A stretch of DNA of 64,000 nucleotides, from NCBI GenBank assembly GCA_003342895.1, contig PTFA01000012.1, positions 6,868,252-6,932,251 on the forward strand, in the 5' to 3' direction. The translations under genes and the position numbers were made by a program. The notes beneath the pieces were generated by a model. It was not told the DNA's origin. It ran no database searches and saw nothing but the letters and a program-made list of their open reading frames with translations. Shown piece by piece: positions 36,072-48,698 of the stretch. Source of the stretch: Casuarius casuarius (lineage: Eukaryota > Chordata > Aves > Casuariiformes > Casuariidae). The number at the start of each line of letters is the position of its first letter. Positions within the stretch are counted from its first letter, which is position 1.

Positions 36072-39000
36072 ACGGTCAAGGTTGATCTATTTAAGATTAG
36101 CTGGTACAATCTTTTATTTTCGGCACCGCTATATCCTTTTTTCAGTTTAATTCTATGTAACCCAGTTCTTAACTTAAAAAATATTTATACTTCAAAAGCT
36201 CCGGTAACATAATTAAACTAGGATAGGAATATAGACGTAAAGAACAAGAATTACTCCTATTAGAGGGATAGGAAAAAGAAAGAAGAAATTGCAAACTAAT
36301 TTCTTGTTTATTTTTATTAATGTCACAAAAAGGACTTAATCCACTTTCAAGTAATAAGTCTAAAGAGTTTAGCCTTGGATCTGCTTCCTGGTTTGAACTC
36401 ATGATGACCCTGAAATGACATTTTATGCTTTTTTCTGGAGTGGATGCTGCAAGCCAGACATCTCTATTATCATGTCATGTAAAGAGTATCACACTGGACT
36501 TACCCAGACAAGGCAGTTGTTTCAGAAAAAAAGAGTAACCGGTGATTCATTGTGGACATTTTACAGCCCATCATGTGACTATGAGCATAAAGTAAGCCTG
36601 CATACAAAGAAGAATGTGTCCCTGAAGAAACGCAAATTAAAGATGAAAGTCCACCTTCAAAACCGCCTCCTTTATCTGTCTATTTCCATCTTGGCTAACA
36701 GATAGCCAAGAAAATTCAGTGTGCTTAAATTCCCCCAGCTTATTTCTCTGAAACCCACACATATCACAGGAAATACCTGCGGTAATAAAAACTGATTTGT
36801 GCTAAAATTCCCTTTTGGCCTGCTGTTCCACATTGTGCGAGACAAGAAGGACCCCTGCAGAGACTTGATAGATCACTCTGATTCAGCCGCATCACCCCCT
36901 CCAGCAAGTGAACTGTCAAAGTAGGGCAGCAAAACTGAAGCATGTCTGTCATAAAACATGTCTGACTCATCATTTATGTTTGCCCTTTCACACCCAAAGT
37001 GTTTTGTTCCCATAAATATAACCTGCATACAGATGACACAAGCCCTGCATCCCCTGTGCTCTCGAACAGAGTAATTCAAGCCAGTGGCTAGAATTGATTT
37101 CTGCTACGGCTTGCTCTTGTAGTCTAATATTAGTAAGTAGATAACCAATACACTCACTGGGGAGAACAAAAGAGGAATTGTGTAGCATGTAAGAAAATGG
37201 GAAAGTGCATAGGTTAAACATAGGGATTTCTACAGCCCTTCATGTGAGAAACTCAAGCACATCAAAGAGAACTAGGTACTGTGTGTCTAATGTCTGCTGT
37301 CTCCAACTGTTAATCTAAATTCGTACAGGCTAAAGATACTTTCTATAAAAAAAGTCTTAGTGTTAATCTTGTTGAACTAATTGCTGAAATTACTTAGTAA
37401 AATGAGTGGAGTTTTTTACTGCTTTCCTTGTTTATAAATTCATTGTCCGAATGGGTCACTATAGGTGACTTTCACATAATACAGGACATACAATGCTATC
37501 CAGTAAAGTGGAGCAAATTATATTGGCACCTGTATTTCCTTCCCGAAACACCAGATGCCTTCTTCCATTCTCACTGAACACAAATTTCCAGCAGTGAAAG
37601 CTGAAGTTATAACCTGAGGTTCTTCACAGCTTATGACCCATTCTCTCTGTTGATCAAAACCCAGTATCATTATTTGGCTTCCTTTGCCTCAAAAGAGGTT
37701 TCCTTGAGTAAAATTCAGCAACAATGGAGTAAAGCATTAAGATGCTGCCTTTATATCTGGAATTCTGTAAGAGTAGGTTCATCAGAACAGGAATCACATT
37801 TTGGGCTAAATGTTCAACAAAACATTTCTAAATATTTTATTGTTATATAGAAAAAGAAAAAAGAGAAAAGAAATATAACATTTTGAACAATTTCAGATAG
37901 TTAGCATAATACTTACTTGGAAACTCAGTTAGCCATTCCAGAATGCTGTAAAGTACATGTATCTTGAATATTTCAGCATTGTACATCTGATCTGCCTAGG
38001 TAACACAGACTTCTAAGCTCATTTCTCCTGGGCAAAATCTACAGTCTCTCTAGATTTCCCCTAAATAATAAGAAAATGAATGATAAATGGCATACAGTAT
38101 CTGAATACAGAGTTTCAAAAGTCAGCAAGTAGAGGTTGAACACTGTTCAGGGAAATTTAAGTACTGGAGTTCCTGTGAGCTGCTTATGCACACTTAAGTT
38201 GGCTGTGACGTCATCAGGTCATAGCATCTGGTCTATACTTGACTTACAGGATAAAGTATTGACATTTCTGCTCAGACATTTCTCTGCTGTTTCCCTGAGA
38301 GAAGCAAAAAGTGCTCAGCTTAAGTACAGTAAGGAAATTATCTATTCACTCTGCAAATACATCTGTTTTTCTAGCAGTTTCCTTAATCCCTTCTTAGCAG
38401 TAGTTGAAACTCTACATAGAATAAAAGTGATTACCAGGCAGAAGTTTGTGGTGTGTAACAGACTCTTTAGCATCACCAGTTTGGTTTAGCAGGCAAATAA
38501 TACTTAACAAGAAATGAAGAACTCAACAACACTGACTACTTATTTGAAGTTCGTAGCACCCTTTCAATTTGAACAGGTACTTCTAGACTAAAACCCAAGT
38601 CCTTAAACATCACAATGTCAGTGTCTTTTCTATTAAAAAGTTGACTTTCTGACAATCTACCATTTGTTCCTATTTTTTCAGAGAGCTTCTCCCTTCCATG
38701 AGAAGAAAACAATTTTCCATTATCATTGGCATCTTTACTTTTGTCCTTTTTTATCTTTGAAGAGTACCAATGATTTTTGGCATCTTTTTTTCTGTTCTGT
38801 AGTTAACACTTCAGTATTAAAATACCTCATTATTCCACGTCATAGTCCAACTACCCTTTTGTTTCAGAGTCCTGAGTGAATACACAATTACAGCCATACC
38901 TTGACCTCACGGCCCACCGACACATTGGCTCCAAGTACTCTAACCTGCTAAAAGTGAGCGCAGATGCAGCAGCGTAAGTTAGAACCAAACAAGTGCCACC

Positions 39001-39164
39001 GTTGCTGCATATGGAGTTTCTGTGCCTGTCTCAGTTTGGTTGAAACCAAGCAATCAAGCTGGCTGGCTGTCTTTTTAGAACACAAATGAGGAAGAGTCCT
39101 ACACACTGTCCCACCAATTTTACCAGAGAAGGAAGAGGGTAAAAAGACTACAAACTGCACATAG

Positions 39165-39433
39165 ATTGCATGTTGGAAAGGATTAACCTTGCCAGATTTG
39201 AGTGCTTTATTTGACATGGACAGAGAATTAGTAGATGAGGGACGACAGTATATTTTGATTTCTGGAAAACATTTGATATCACATCTCATAAAATACAATT
39301 TATTCAGATGGACTTAGCAATATTTTTGTGTGGGATAACGGTTGACAAAGGAGAACATAAAAGAGCATTACATGTGCAACAGGGCCTAGGGCTTGAACTC
39401 TTTTTATTAAATACAAAATTACCATAGATGACT
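39165..39433 (+). mobile_element. Ancient CR1/L3-like LINE relic (RT palm region)
   Basis: Translating across frames on the plus strand gives traces of the reverse transcriptase palm. FDMDRELVDEGRQ corresponds to the family segment before YLDFSKAFD. ILISGKHLISHLIKYNLF corresponds to the decayed YLDFSKAFDTISH block. Then QQGLGLELFLLNT corresponds to PQGSVLGPLLFNI at about 39378-39416. The blocks are in the right order and spacing, but almost every one is mutated, so the insertion is very old. Minus-strand frames over this region (38948-39298, 39304-39621) are shadows. Confidence 0.65.
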
Positions 39434-42400
39434 GAGCCAAATCTCTTCTGCTCAGACTTGCGTGCATTTGTCTTTATCGATAGCTGTAGAGAGCTTCCCT
39501 CCACGTTGAGCTTATTTTGAAAAGAGGGAAGAGGCAATCTATATATCCCATCATTCAGTGGAGGCCAGACTTTTTCCCCATCTCTGGAAACCTTTGAGGT
39601 ATCAGCCAACCAGTAAGTCACCTAGTAGCTCCTACTGCTCTTCACTGTAAATCCTATTTCTATCTTTTCACAATGTTGCAAAGCACATGCATGTTTTTTT
39701 ACTGTGCTTTCCAGCCTTCTCATCCCAATTTTAGAGCTATTATTTGCTCAGCACAATTTTAAGAGAGGTAAATTTTCACTGAAAGAAAAAACAGAACAAA
39801 AGAGAAACACTCAGTGCCATTTTTTAAGGGTATGTAAGAGTTTGACAGGAAAACATGACCAGGTGAGTTCTGCGAGGTAAACAAGAAGGCATGACCATTA
39901 ATTGCTATTTGTCTCATTAGAGTAGATCAAAATTACTTTTATACATCCCTTTTCTAAACCAGTGATCCAATGGGAAAAGTTGTCTGTGGCCACATAGTAA
40001 TAATTTTAGCATGAAATGTCCAAAAAGTACTACATCCTGTGTATTTCTTTTACTGGTAAGATAGGAAAAGGCTTTTCTATCCTACAAAAAAGCCTCTATG
40101 CTCTTTGGCGCAATGCATTGCAAAGCTACTGGAATCTGAATTCATTTAAATTTCAGTCTTTTGACTGGCTAAGTATCTTCACACAGAAGTTTCTAATACT
40201 CTAAAGTCACCTCTTGTAATATATTCACGTCAGGAAGTAAAGGAAAATGCACATCACTTCAGAAAATGCAGCAACATGCCCTACCTCTCTTTTTCATACA
40301 GGGTTTCATCCTATGCTACTGATTTTCATTTATTGGTCCAATATTCACTTTTTAAAAACAAGCGGTAATGCTGCAACATGAGATCATAATTACAGTTGCA
40401 CAGAGCCATTTGCAGACAGCCCTGCTAGCAAGCAATACTGTTTAAGCCTACTTTACTTCACAGAACAAGAGCTGAGTCCCCATAAGCACTGTCTGAAGGG
40501 AAATTTGAGCAAATGCTCTTTTCCTGCTCAGAAAAGCTTGATCTCTCTGCCCTAGCTGAATAGCCCTGTTGGACAGGATTCATGAGACAGGGGATCCCTA
40601 GGGAGGCAGAACTGCCTGAAGACAGACGGTTCCTTGTACTTGGAAAAGTAGGGAATGCCATTTGACTAAGAGCCTAGGCAATAACTCCTCTTTTGTTTCT
40701 GTCCTCCTCCTAAATTAAGAGGTCAGAAATCTTATCCTTGGCTATCCATCAAAATCAATGCAGTGGTTATGTCTCACTAATTCAGGCTGAAATCAAAAGC
40801 AGATTGGCATCAAAGAAGAGGAGAAATTCAAAGAAGAAATAGTGACATATACACACCTAAAGTTAATATTGCTTAAATACCACTGAGTACGAGACCATCT
40901 TATTGCAGAAATGCAGATTTCAACCTGGAACACCTTCCAGAAGACAGTTTTACTCAGAAGACTCTCTCCTCCCACTATAAAACTGCCTTTTTTCTGTCTG
41001 CTTGCCCTTACCCCTTTCAACCTTTAGAACACCTGAGTCATTTATGAAAGTAGCTTTCAAAACTTCAAATAGGAGAAAAAGGAAGACATTGCTCTGCCAT
41101 ATTAAAAATTTTTTCACCTTTCTGTGAAAAGTCTGAATGCTCTATGATTGGAAATGAAATTCTAACTTGTGACAGATGTGGAACTTTGTGTCATGACTAT
41201 CACTTTGCCTATGGGGAAAAAAAAATCATTCTGCCCATGATCAACAGACATACTAGGTTTCAGGGGGGTTGCCTATCTTGGGCCAAATAGACAGAAGAGA
41301 CTAGAATAAGATAACAAATGGGGAAAGGAAAGATGCAGGAGGCAAAGGATTAAGACGAACTAAAAATGAGAGAAGAAAATACAGGAGAAAGAGGGTAAAA
41401 TGAGTTGAGCTTGGAGATAAAAAGTCTAAAACCAAACCCAAGCTACTTGACTTACCTTAGCTGTACCATCGAACAAATCCCTACAGAATTCTCCAAGCTG
41501 TTTCTCATTCTTCTCCATCATTACTCCACCCATTGTCATTAGCTCAAATGAAGGGGTCTATACAACAGGCCTTAAGGTCTACACCTCACTCAGGGATATG
41601 TGGGTGTGTTAGTTTAGTTCAATAGTTTAATTTTTTTCTCAGCACAAAAGATGTGCCTGTCCCAGAAAGGAGGTTTGCCATAAAGCTCATGTTTGAAGAA
41701 ATCCAGTTTCATGTTCTAAAGAATTTCAAAGGCATTGATTAAAAAGGCAAATGTACCGAAAGAGACTACACAGTCTCACTGGTATGGCGTTTCCTTCGAA
41801 ACACTTCTAAAGGCAGAATTCTCTCCCTGGCTTTGCTCCAATGACTGAATGCTGTGCGAGACAGCGCCTTTAATGTATGGTTTCTTGAGAGTGTGAACTA
41901 TATTAATAGCCTGCTGATACTAAACAGGATGAGATTTCCCTCTCCATTCCCTACTTCTCCCTGCCTCTATTTCTGCGGCTTTCTTCCTCGACCCATGATT
42001 GATTCATTCACTTTCCTTCCTTACACCAACTCCTAAGGTCACACGGTAAGCCAGTTCGACTCACTAATCTAGCACAAAAGAATATTCACCTTCTTCTGGT
42101 GGACTAGTTTGCTGCTGTTTCACTGCGCTGACTGTATCAGAGAGTATGAACATGGGGGATCTGACAAATTTCCAAGTCACCTCAAGGCAAGCAACAGATC
42201 ATGAGATCAACCATGGAGACAGACGGAGCAGCCTCTCTTTCAGTGGCAGCAGGCTGTTAATGTGGCTTCAGTTTTCTCATGAAACTATATCCTCAATGAA
42301 ACATTTCACTGTTGGCTACTACACGTCCTGATTTTCTGGATACCTGCACTGAGATCTTGGTGTCCAAGTTTTAGAAACACTAAGTATCATGGGTGTAACA

Positions 42401-45400
42401 TGAGAGGAGAAGGGAAAATCAGAAAAGATGGCCCAGCTTTAAGGCTGACCAAACTGATACAGGTTGAGAAGCCTCCAGATGCCTGTACCTTACTGGGAGA
42501 TACAAACCTCTGTAGCAGTTTTAAAAAATTTATTAAAATATAAACATGTCAAATAATATATCAAATGCTATATCATCAGCAATAGGCTATACAGTAATAG
42601 TCTATATTATAGTACAGTATGTTGAAACTATACTGTATTGTAGCATAACTAGATTAGCAATATGAAATTAAGGATAAAATCTTACATTGTTAAAGCATAA
42701 AGATGTTGAGGCTGAGTTCCATCACAGATTGGCATTAAATTTGTTTAGCAACTTCTTATATAAATGAAAGAATCTTAGGGTTGTATGTCTGGCTCTAAGG
42801 CAGCTAAACTAAATCTGGCTGACTGGGTAACCTGAACATGTAAAATTATTTCTCTCTGAGTGCATTTAAGTCTCAATTTTTCTTCAAGACATTTAAAGTG
42901 TCCCAATCTGAAAACTATGTTTTGACATGACCTCTCTGAACCCTTTCACTTTTGAGAGCTTAAAACTTCCTGCTAAATTTCATACAAGTCTCTTATAGTG
43001 TGGGCTAACCAAAAAAATCCATTTTAAAGTACAAATTACCTGCTTCATTTCACCTAGCTCTCAGTACAAATATCAACTGAATCATTGTGTTCAACTCGCA
43101 TCAGATCTATATACTGGAGCTAGACAGGTTTAAGATCGCTAGATCTTTCCTGCCAATCAAAAATATTGAAGAAGAGATCTTAAAAACACTATGAAAGATT
43201 GAATATTCATAGTTCTCAAGCACACAAACATCTAAGCATAAACATAAAATAGATTTTGAAGATAGGACTTGTCATCTGCTTCAAAATCACAGCCTAGAGC
43301 CATACTCTTACCCTGACATAATAAGGAGTTTATCCCTTCTCTACCCTTCCTATCTCTTACCCTGTAGGAAAAAAAACTGTTAACAGCAATTTTTTTAAAC
43401 TATTCTCTATTTTCGCATCCATAAGGGCAATATCTACAGCTACCCAAAATGCATTAAAAAACTATCATAGGAAATTGCTTGATAAAGCTGACATAGCCTG
43501 CAAGGCAGGAGATGACAATACATCACCTGCTTACTGAAAGTTGAGACAAAATTCATATAAAATAGTTGAATGGAAAGACCCATAGCAACACTCATCATTC
43601 ACCTATCAAACTAACACCAATTTATAAATCTTATGGCAAGACAACATCATTGTCTCACCAAAAAAGATCATTCAGTAATCTTCATTTTTAGGACCCAGTC
43701 AGTTTGTATATTTTCAGCCTGAAAGAAAATTATAGGCTTTAAAGCCTATCTGGATAGAATTGATTTTCAATTAAAAATACCATGCTTAGGTTTTCCACAT
43801 TCATTGATTAATTCAGAATTCCTTGTGCTTTGAACATGTGACGTACTGTGCAATAGCAATACCAGGTAATCTGAAAAATCAGGGGTTAGTTGTCTTGTGA
43901 AGGGCACCTAACGTTACTAGACACTTCTAGTCTTGAGCTCTTTGCCTCTGCCCCAATGTGTAAAAGTTAAGTAATAGTTTCTGTGGTGGTAATGAAAGTA
44001 ACTTAATCAAAAGAAAAGCCCAGAGAAAAGTCTGTAAGAATATAATCCTAATTTTAGAAATGGGCATGGATAATACGTAAAATAAAGAAAACATAACAAA
44101 TGTATTGACAAGTGATAGCATAACTACTAGATAACGTTCAGTTTACGTGTGGCAATCTCAACCTCTTTGTTAACCTAGCACGAGCCAGGGGTACTCTCCA
44201 CTCACTGAAATAGAGGAGTGCCCTCTTAAAAAAACGCTTTCATACTAGTAAGCTATCTTTCCTTAAAGATCACCTCACAGTGACAAATCTTCTGAATTTT
44301 TCAACCATTAACATTTTGGTAATCAGAGTCAGACCTAGGCAACATGAAATAACTTGACACAGATTACTGATTCAAAGACCTCACCGTGACTGTCAGTACA
44401 CTACTTACAAGGAACTGCTCCGAAATGAGCTTTTCAGGAGTTCCAAAATTCCTGAGAAAGGAGTCATAGCAAAGGTAAAAATAACATTCCTTACAGGCTC
44501 CAGAAGTGGACATGCAAGTCCCACTACTGTTTGCCATCTGCCTCACTCAGTATTTCCATTCCTGTCCTCTATCTCTTCTTACGCAGAGAGTGTCTCGCCC
44601 CAGCTGGTACAATCTTTTGTACCAACAACATACTTCTATTCCATCCAAAAAGGTGTCCCTTTCCGCAACTCTTCCTCTGCGGACTTGTCCCATGGACTCG
44701 TTCTACGTTGTGCTGCTCTGAGACCCAAACAGGTAAAGCTTTGGAAGAGAGGGTCAAACAGGCTCAAATATACAAGCTCTATTCAACAGATGAAATAACG
44801 AGAATTGATGCTGTATAATTACAATTCCCTTCAGCTATATTAAAATAAGTGCTGAGGTATTTCTCTAAAGAGCAGTTTGTACGGCTATCCTCTCATAAGC
44901 ACCCAAGTGAAGGGGGAAATTCTCTCCTGTCTTCCTGCTAGAGCTTTCTGTTTTAAATAAACATAGTTTGGATGCCGGTTCCAGCTCAGAGTTTTCTAAA
45001 GGAATCTGATTGTTGTTGTGACATATTCCTGTACTGCTGGGAGTAAAGTCTGTGGCTGTTTGGGGTTTGGGGTTTTTTTGTCTTTAACTTAGAAGCTTTA
45101 AAAAAAAAACCTTGGGGAACCTTTGGTGTCAAAGAAGTCACCGAGGAAAATATCGGTCATAAGTATTTAAATTGTTTTTCACCTCCAAGATGTTTTTTCC
45201 TCTCCAGTCTCCAATCAACATAACACCAAAGCTATTAAATGCCACCCATAAATATGCCTGGTTTCTAAATATCAAGTGACAGATGTTTATAAATTGTTAT
45301 TAAATTGATGTGAATTTTATGTTTTTCTTTTGCAGTTAGCATTATATTGGTGGTCTGCAATGTTAATGGGGTTTGTAGTTAAAAATACTACAAGATGTAT

Positions 45401-47639
45401 GTATCCATCAAGATTAAAAATGCTCAAGTGCTTCCTTACCTAATGATTTATTGCTCCTTCAGAGGCACTTTGACAGCCATATGGTGTTTCTGTTAAGGAA
45501 CTATTACAAGATTTAATGTGAAAATTTGAAACTACCATGATAATGCTGCACACAAAGATATCTAAGTTCTTCTTTCCTCCAATATTTTAAGCAACAGCTA
45601 TCACTTGAGATCATAAATCATGAAGTATTACAGCCTGAAATGAAATGGTTAATTTTAGTATTTGGAAATGGCAGAAAAGTCTCCAAATTGTCAAGAAGGT
45701 ATCACTACAACAAGCATCCTCTTTAAAAAAATCTTATAAAATTAAAACCTGTATGTTTTTGATGTAGAATATCCTTTTTCTTATAGATCAAGAAACAGTA
45801 GTTCAAGAAGCACACTAGAGATTTATTCCCCATATTCTACAATTTTTTTTAAACCCACCAAGGTATGTATTTCTCCTCAAAAATATTTTCCCCAATCAGT
45901 CTGACAAGAAGGTAACTAATACGTACATTAATGGCTGCTGTTGTGCATGATATCCTGTGAAACTGGGCAGGGTGTCAGAGGCAACAGATATTAACAGAAT
46001 CCATGCACTTCTTTGTCCAACACAGGCTTGCATACGATTGATAAAATATTCATACCACAAGTATGATGTGTTTATGCATATTATCTTGTAACCTTGTATC
46101 ATGAAGCCACCGACTGAGTTTCTGTCAGTTCAAACCTTCACTTCCTCAGGAATCTGAGCCTACCTATAATGCGTCAGGAACATCTGCCATGCCCCTTAAA
46201 TACGACGGTAAGTCAGGCCATTTATTCTTTCAACAGATCTACTGCTCACCTTTCCTTGAAATAAATTTGATTTTCTTTTAAGCATAGGATGGAAAAAGAA
46301 ACAGATGGTACTGATATTACTGTTAAAAAATATAAGATTCTCTGGGATAATTACGCCGCTTGCCAGAGTACTGAATGACATGTTTTGTTTAACTTTGGCA
46401 TTTTTGACACAGGAAAACATTAAACAGTAAAAAATATGTTTTCAACAGCTATTTCTTCTGAAACACCATCAGAGTATACAAGAAAGCTTTGGACAAATGA
46501 GCATAAAGTTTTTAGTGCCTGTTTGACTATTTCTTATGTCAATGAAGTTTACTCAGCTATGACACTCGAGCTGTTGAAATGAAAGCAGTGCATAAAATTG
46601 GTGGAGGTTGTTTCTGATAACCATATCTTGCAGACAAGATACAGTGCAATATAAGTACAGAAGTGGCTCAGATCCATCTGCCAAGGAAAATTACACTCTG
46701 TCCCCTCAAAGCTAAGCCATCAATATGGGTATTTTTTGAAAGAAACTAGTCATGCAATATGTTTAAGGACAATTCGAGTCTAGAGCTGCTCACAAACTTG
46801 AGACATTTTCATCCTCAGCAACTTCATCCAAAATAAACCAGGCATTTAAACTTCTGTCTTGCAGTGTGACTATTAGAAACATTTGCTTTCTTTTCATTAT
46901 TCTGTGGTTACAGTCTTTTGTTTGGGGATCGAGAGGCTTTGTTCCTCTGCTGCTTCTCTTGGATGCAGTGAATGAAATTAAAAATTTAACTAGATTTGAG
47001 CAATGCAACCACATCTGTAATTCCATCATATTGGCAAAATACTCCATTGACACAGAAGTATGTCAAAGGATCTAATTATAACAGCACTACCAAGTGGAAA
47101 ATTTCCCCTTAGCAGGATTTTCAGCTGTTATGACAAAGTAGCTACTGAAATCCATATTATCAAACTTGGGTTACACATATTGACTATATCACTCATTATT
47201 AAAAAAGGGAGAAATGTCTTTAGTGCTGGCATGGACTAACTACTGGTATTAGACCCAAACAACATATGTAAACTAGAAACAAGAATACTCTAAATTGGGA
47301 TGAAGTAAAGCACCTAGATCTATTTGTCTTTTGTATAGGATGAGGTCAGCAGTAGTCTATTGTTTCCTACTGGAATGTAAAAAGTTTGGGAAAACAGGAG
47401 GAAGGGATGGTGGAGAGCATAATTCAAGAATACATAAATTATTGAACTGACTTTATACTTTGAAAAATACCCATCTGACATAACATGGGTAATTTAAATA
47501 TTTTAACCACACCTTTCAGCCAAAGAATGTCATCTGGGCACATTACAAGTATTAGTTTTCAGATATTTAGGTTTAAAACTTATTAAAAAAAACCCAAAGC
47601 ATTCAAATTTAACAGAGATCAAGCAAAAGGCGTATAAAT
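39434..47639. other. Non-coding AT-rich sequence
   Basis: No gene is supported. It holds a purine-rich stretch (about 41330-41403), an AT-rich potential hairpin (42613-42637) and a compact, non-repetitive, AT-rich segment at 45205-45425 that looks like a candidate conserved non-coding element. Open frames of 60-95 codons have no recognisable homology. Confidence 0.65.
42613..42637. repeat. 8-bp inverted repeat in AT-rich DNA
   Basis: TACAGTAT (42613-42620) and ATACTGTA (42630-42637) are exact reverse complements with a 9-base spacer. They sit within a run of TATA- and ATAG-type words at 42540-42660. Confidence 0.5.
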
Positions 47640-47890
47640 TTTGAATCACAAGCACAGCCTGATTCACCTGATCCTGGCAACCTGTTCCAGTGCTGTACTT
47701 TCCTCTTGGCAAAAAAACTTTTCCTAATGTCCAGCCTGAGTCTCCCACGTCCCAATCTGTGGCCGTTTCCCTTTGACATACTGCTTGCCATGACCAAGAA
47801 GTGCTTGGCTCTTTCATCTTTGCAACTGTCCTGAGGTAGCTGCAGTCTGAAAAGCATTTCAACTATGAAACGCTTTTGCAATAACTACCA
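47640..47890 (-). mobile_element. Old CR1 LINE relic (ORF2 C-terminus, antisense)
   Basis: The minus strand encodes the CR1 ORF2 C-terminal domain, and most of it is still in one frame (47609-47881). It reads AKHFLVMASSMSKGNGHR, then LRLDIRKSFFAKRKVQHWNRLP. These match the family blocks GNGHKL, FRLxMRKNFF and WNRLP, also visible in the copy at 21759-23506. The insertion is truncated on both sides, lacks the octamer tail and differs in sequence from the younger copy. It belongs to a different and older CR1 subfamily. Confidence 0.85.
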
Positions 47891-48685
47891 CAGATATCAT
47901 CCATTCCAGCCAAAATTAAACAAAAAAGGAGTCCATTTGGGCTATCCAACGTAACTTCAGACTGTGGAGTCCAGAGCCATGAACTTTGACACAAAATTAA
48001 GTAATGGAGGTAGTGGCATTTAAAACTACGTTAGACCCTCAGGTGTCCACACTCAAACAGAGAAATGGTGGACATGTAACAAATTATTGCAGTATTGCTA
48101 AGCATTTGCAACTACCTATGAAAAAACATTAGGGCACTGTTACAAAGAAACTGATTTTCATTATTTGCTGTTCTGCAGCTAATTTGTGTGAGTGAACAGT
48201 TAATTAAAAGAGTGGGTGGGAGTTTCCCAGTAATGAGGGAAAAAGGCAGCTGATAAAACTCTTCAGCCATCCCTGCTTACTAGTAGAACATTATTTGATT
48301 GATTTTGTTTTTTCACACAGTTACGAGCACACACATTTACTGCTAATTTTCATCTATCTGCTAACACATAAATTAAAACACTATAAAATCTTTTTAACGT
48401 GCTAACGTGCTTGAGACAGTTGGCAGAGTGATGGATGACTAATGCCATGCTCAAGAACCAGGTGCTACCCAAGAGTAAACCAGGAGGGAAAGAACATAAA
48501 GACCTGCTTATAAATAGGAAAAAGCTGCCTAAATGGATCTGAAAACTTGTGCAGTTGAAGTAGACCAACGTAAAGTTGGTCTTTTCCAATTGGGAGAGTG
48601 CCCTGTAACTGTTCTGGGAGAACAGCACATTTGGAAACACAGGTCAAGGTCATTGGGGACTGAGCATTCCCAGGTTAACTAGGCT

Positions 48686-48698
48686 AAAAAAAAAAAAA
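48686..48698. repeat. A13 homopolymer
   Basis: Thirteen A lie between GGCT and TCCG. No retrocopy or transposon body was recognised upstream. Confidence 0.85.

Larger units (their letters stand above)
35171..39164. other. Non-coding AT-rich sequence
   Basis: No gene was recognised. It contains a C-rich patch (35660-35671), a T tract with the window's only undetermined base (35894-35912) and a TTG/TTTTG repeat (36029-36071). The open frame at 36415-36705 (96 codons, Lys-rich C-terminal half) matches no family. The remaining frames are short. Confidence 0.65.

Noticed and set aside
42030..42070. AAGGTCACACGGTAAGCCAG as a further antisense MIR core
   Set aside because: Only one short word matches. 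The flanks do not continue the MIR order.
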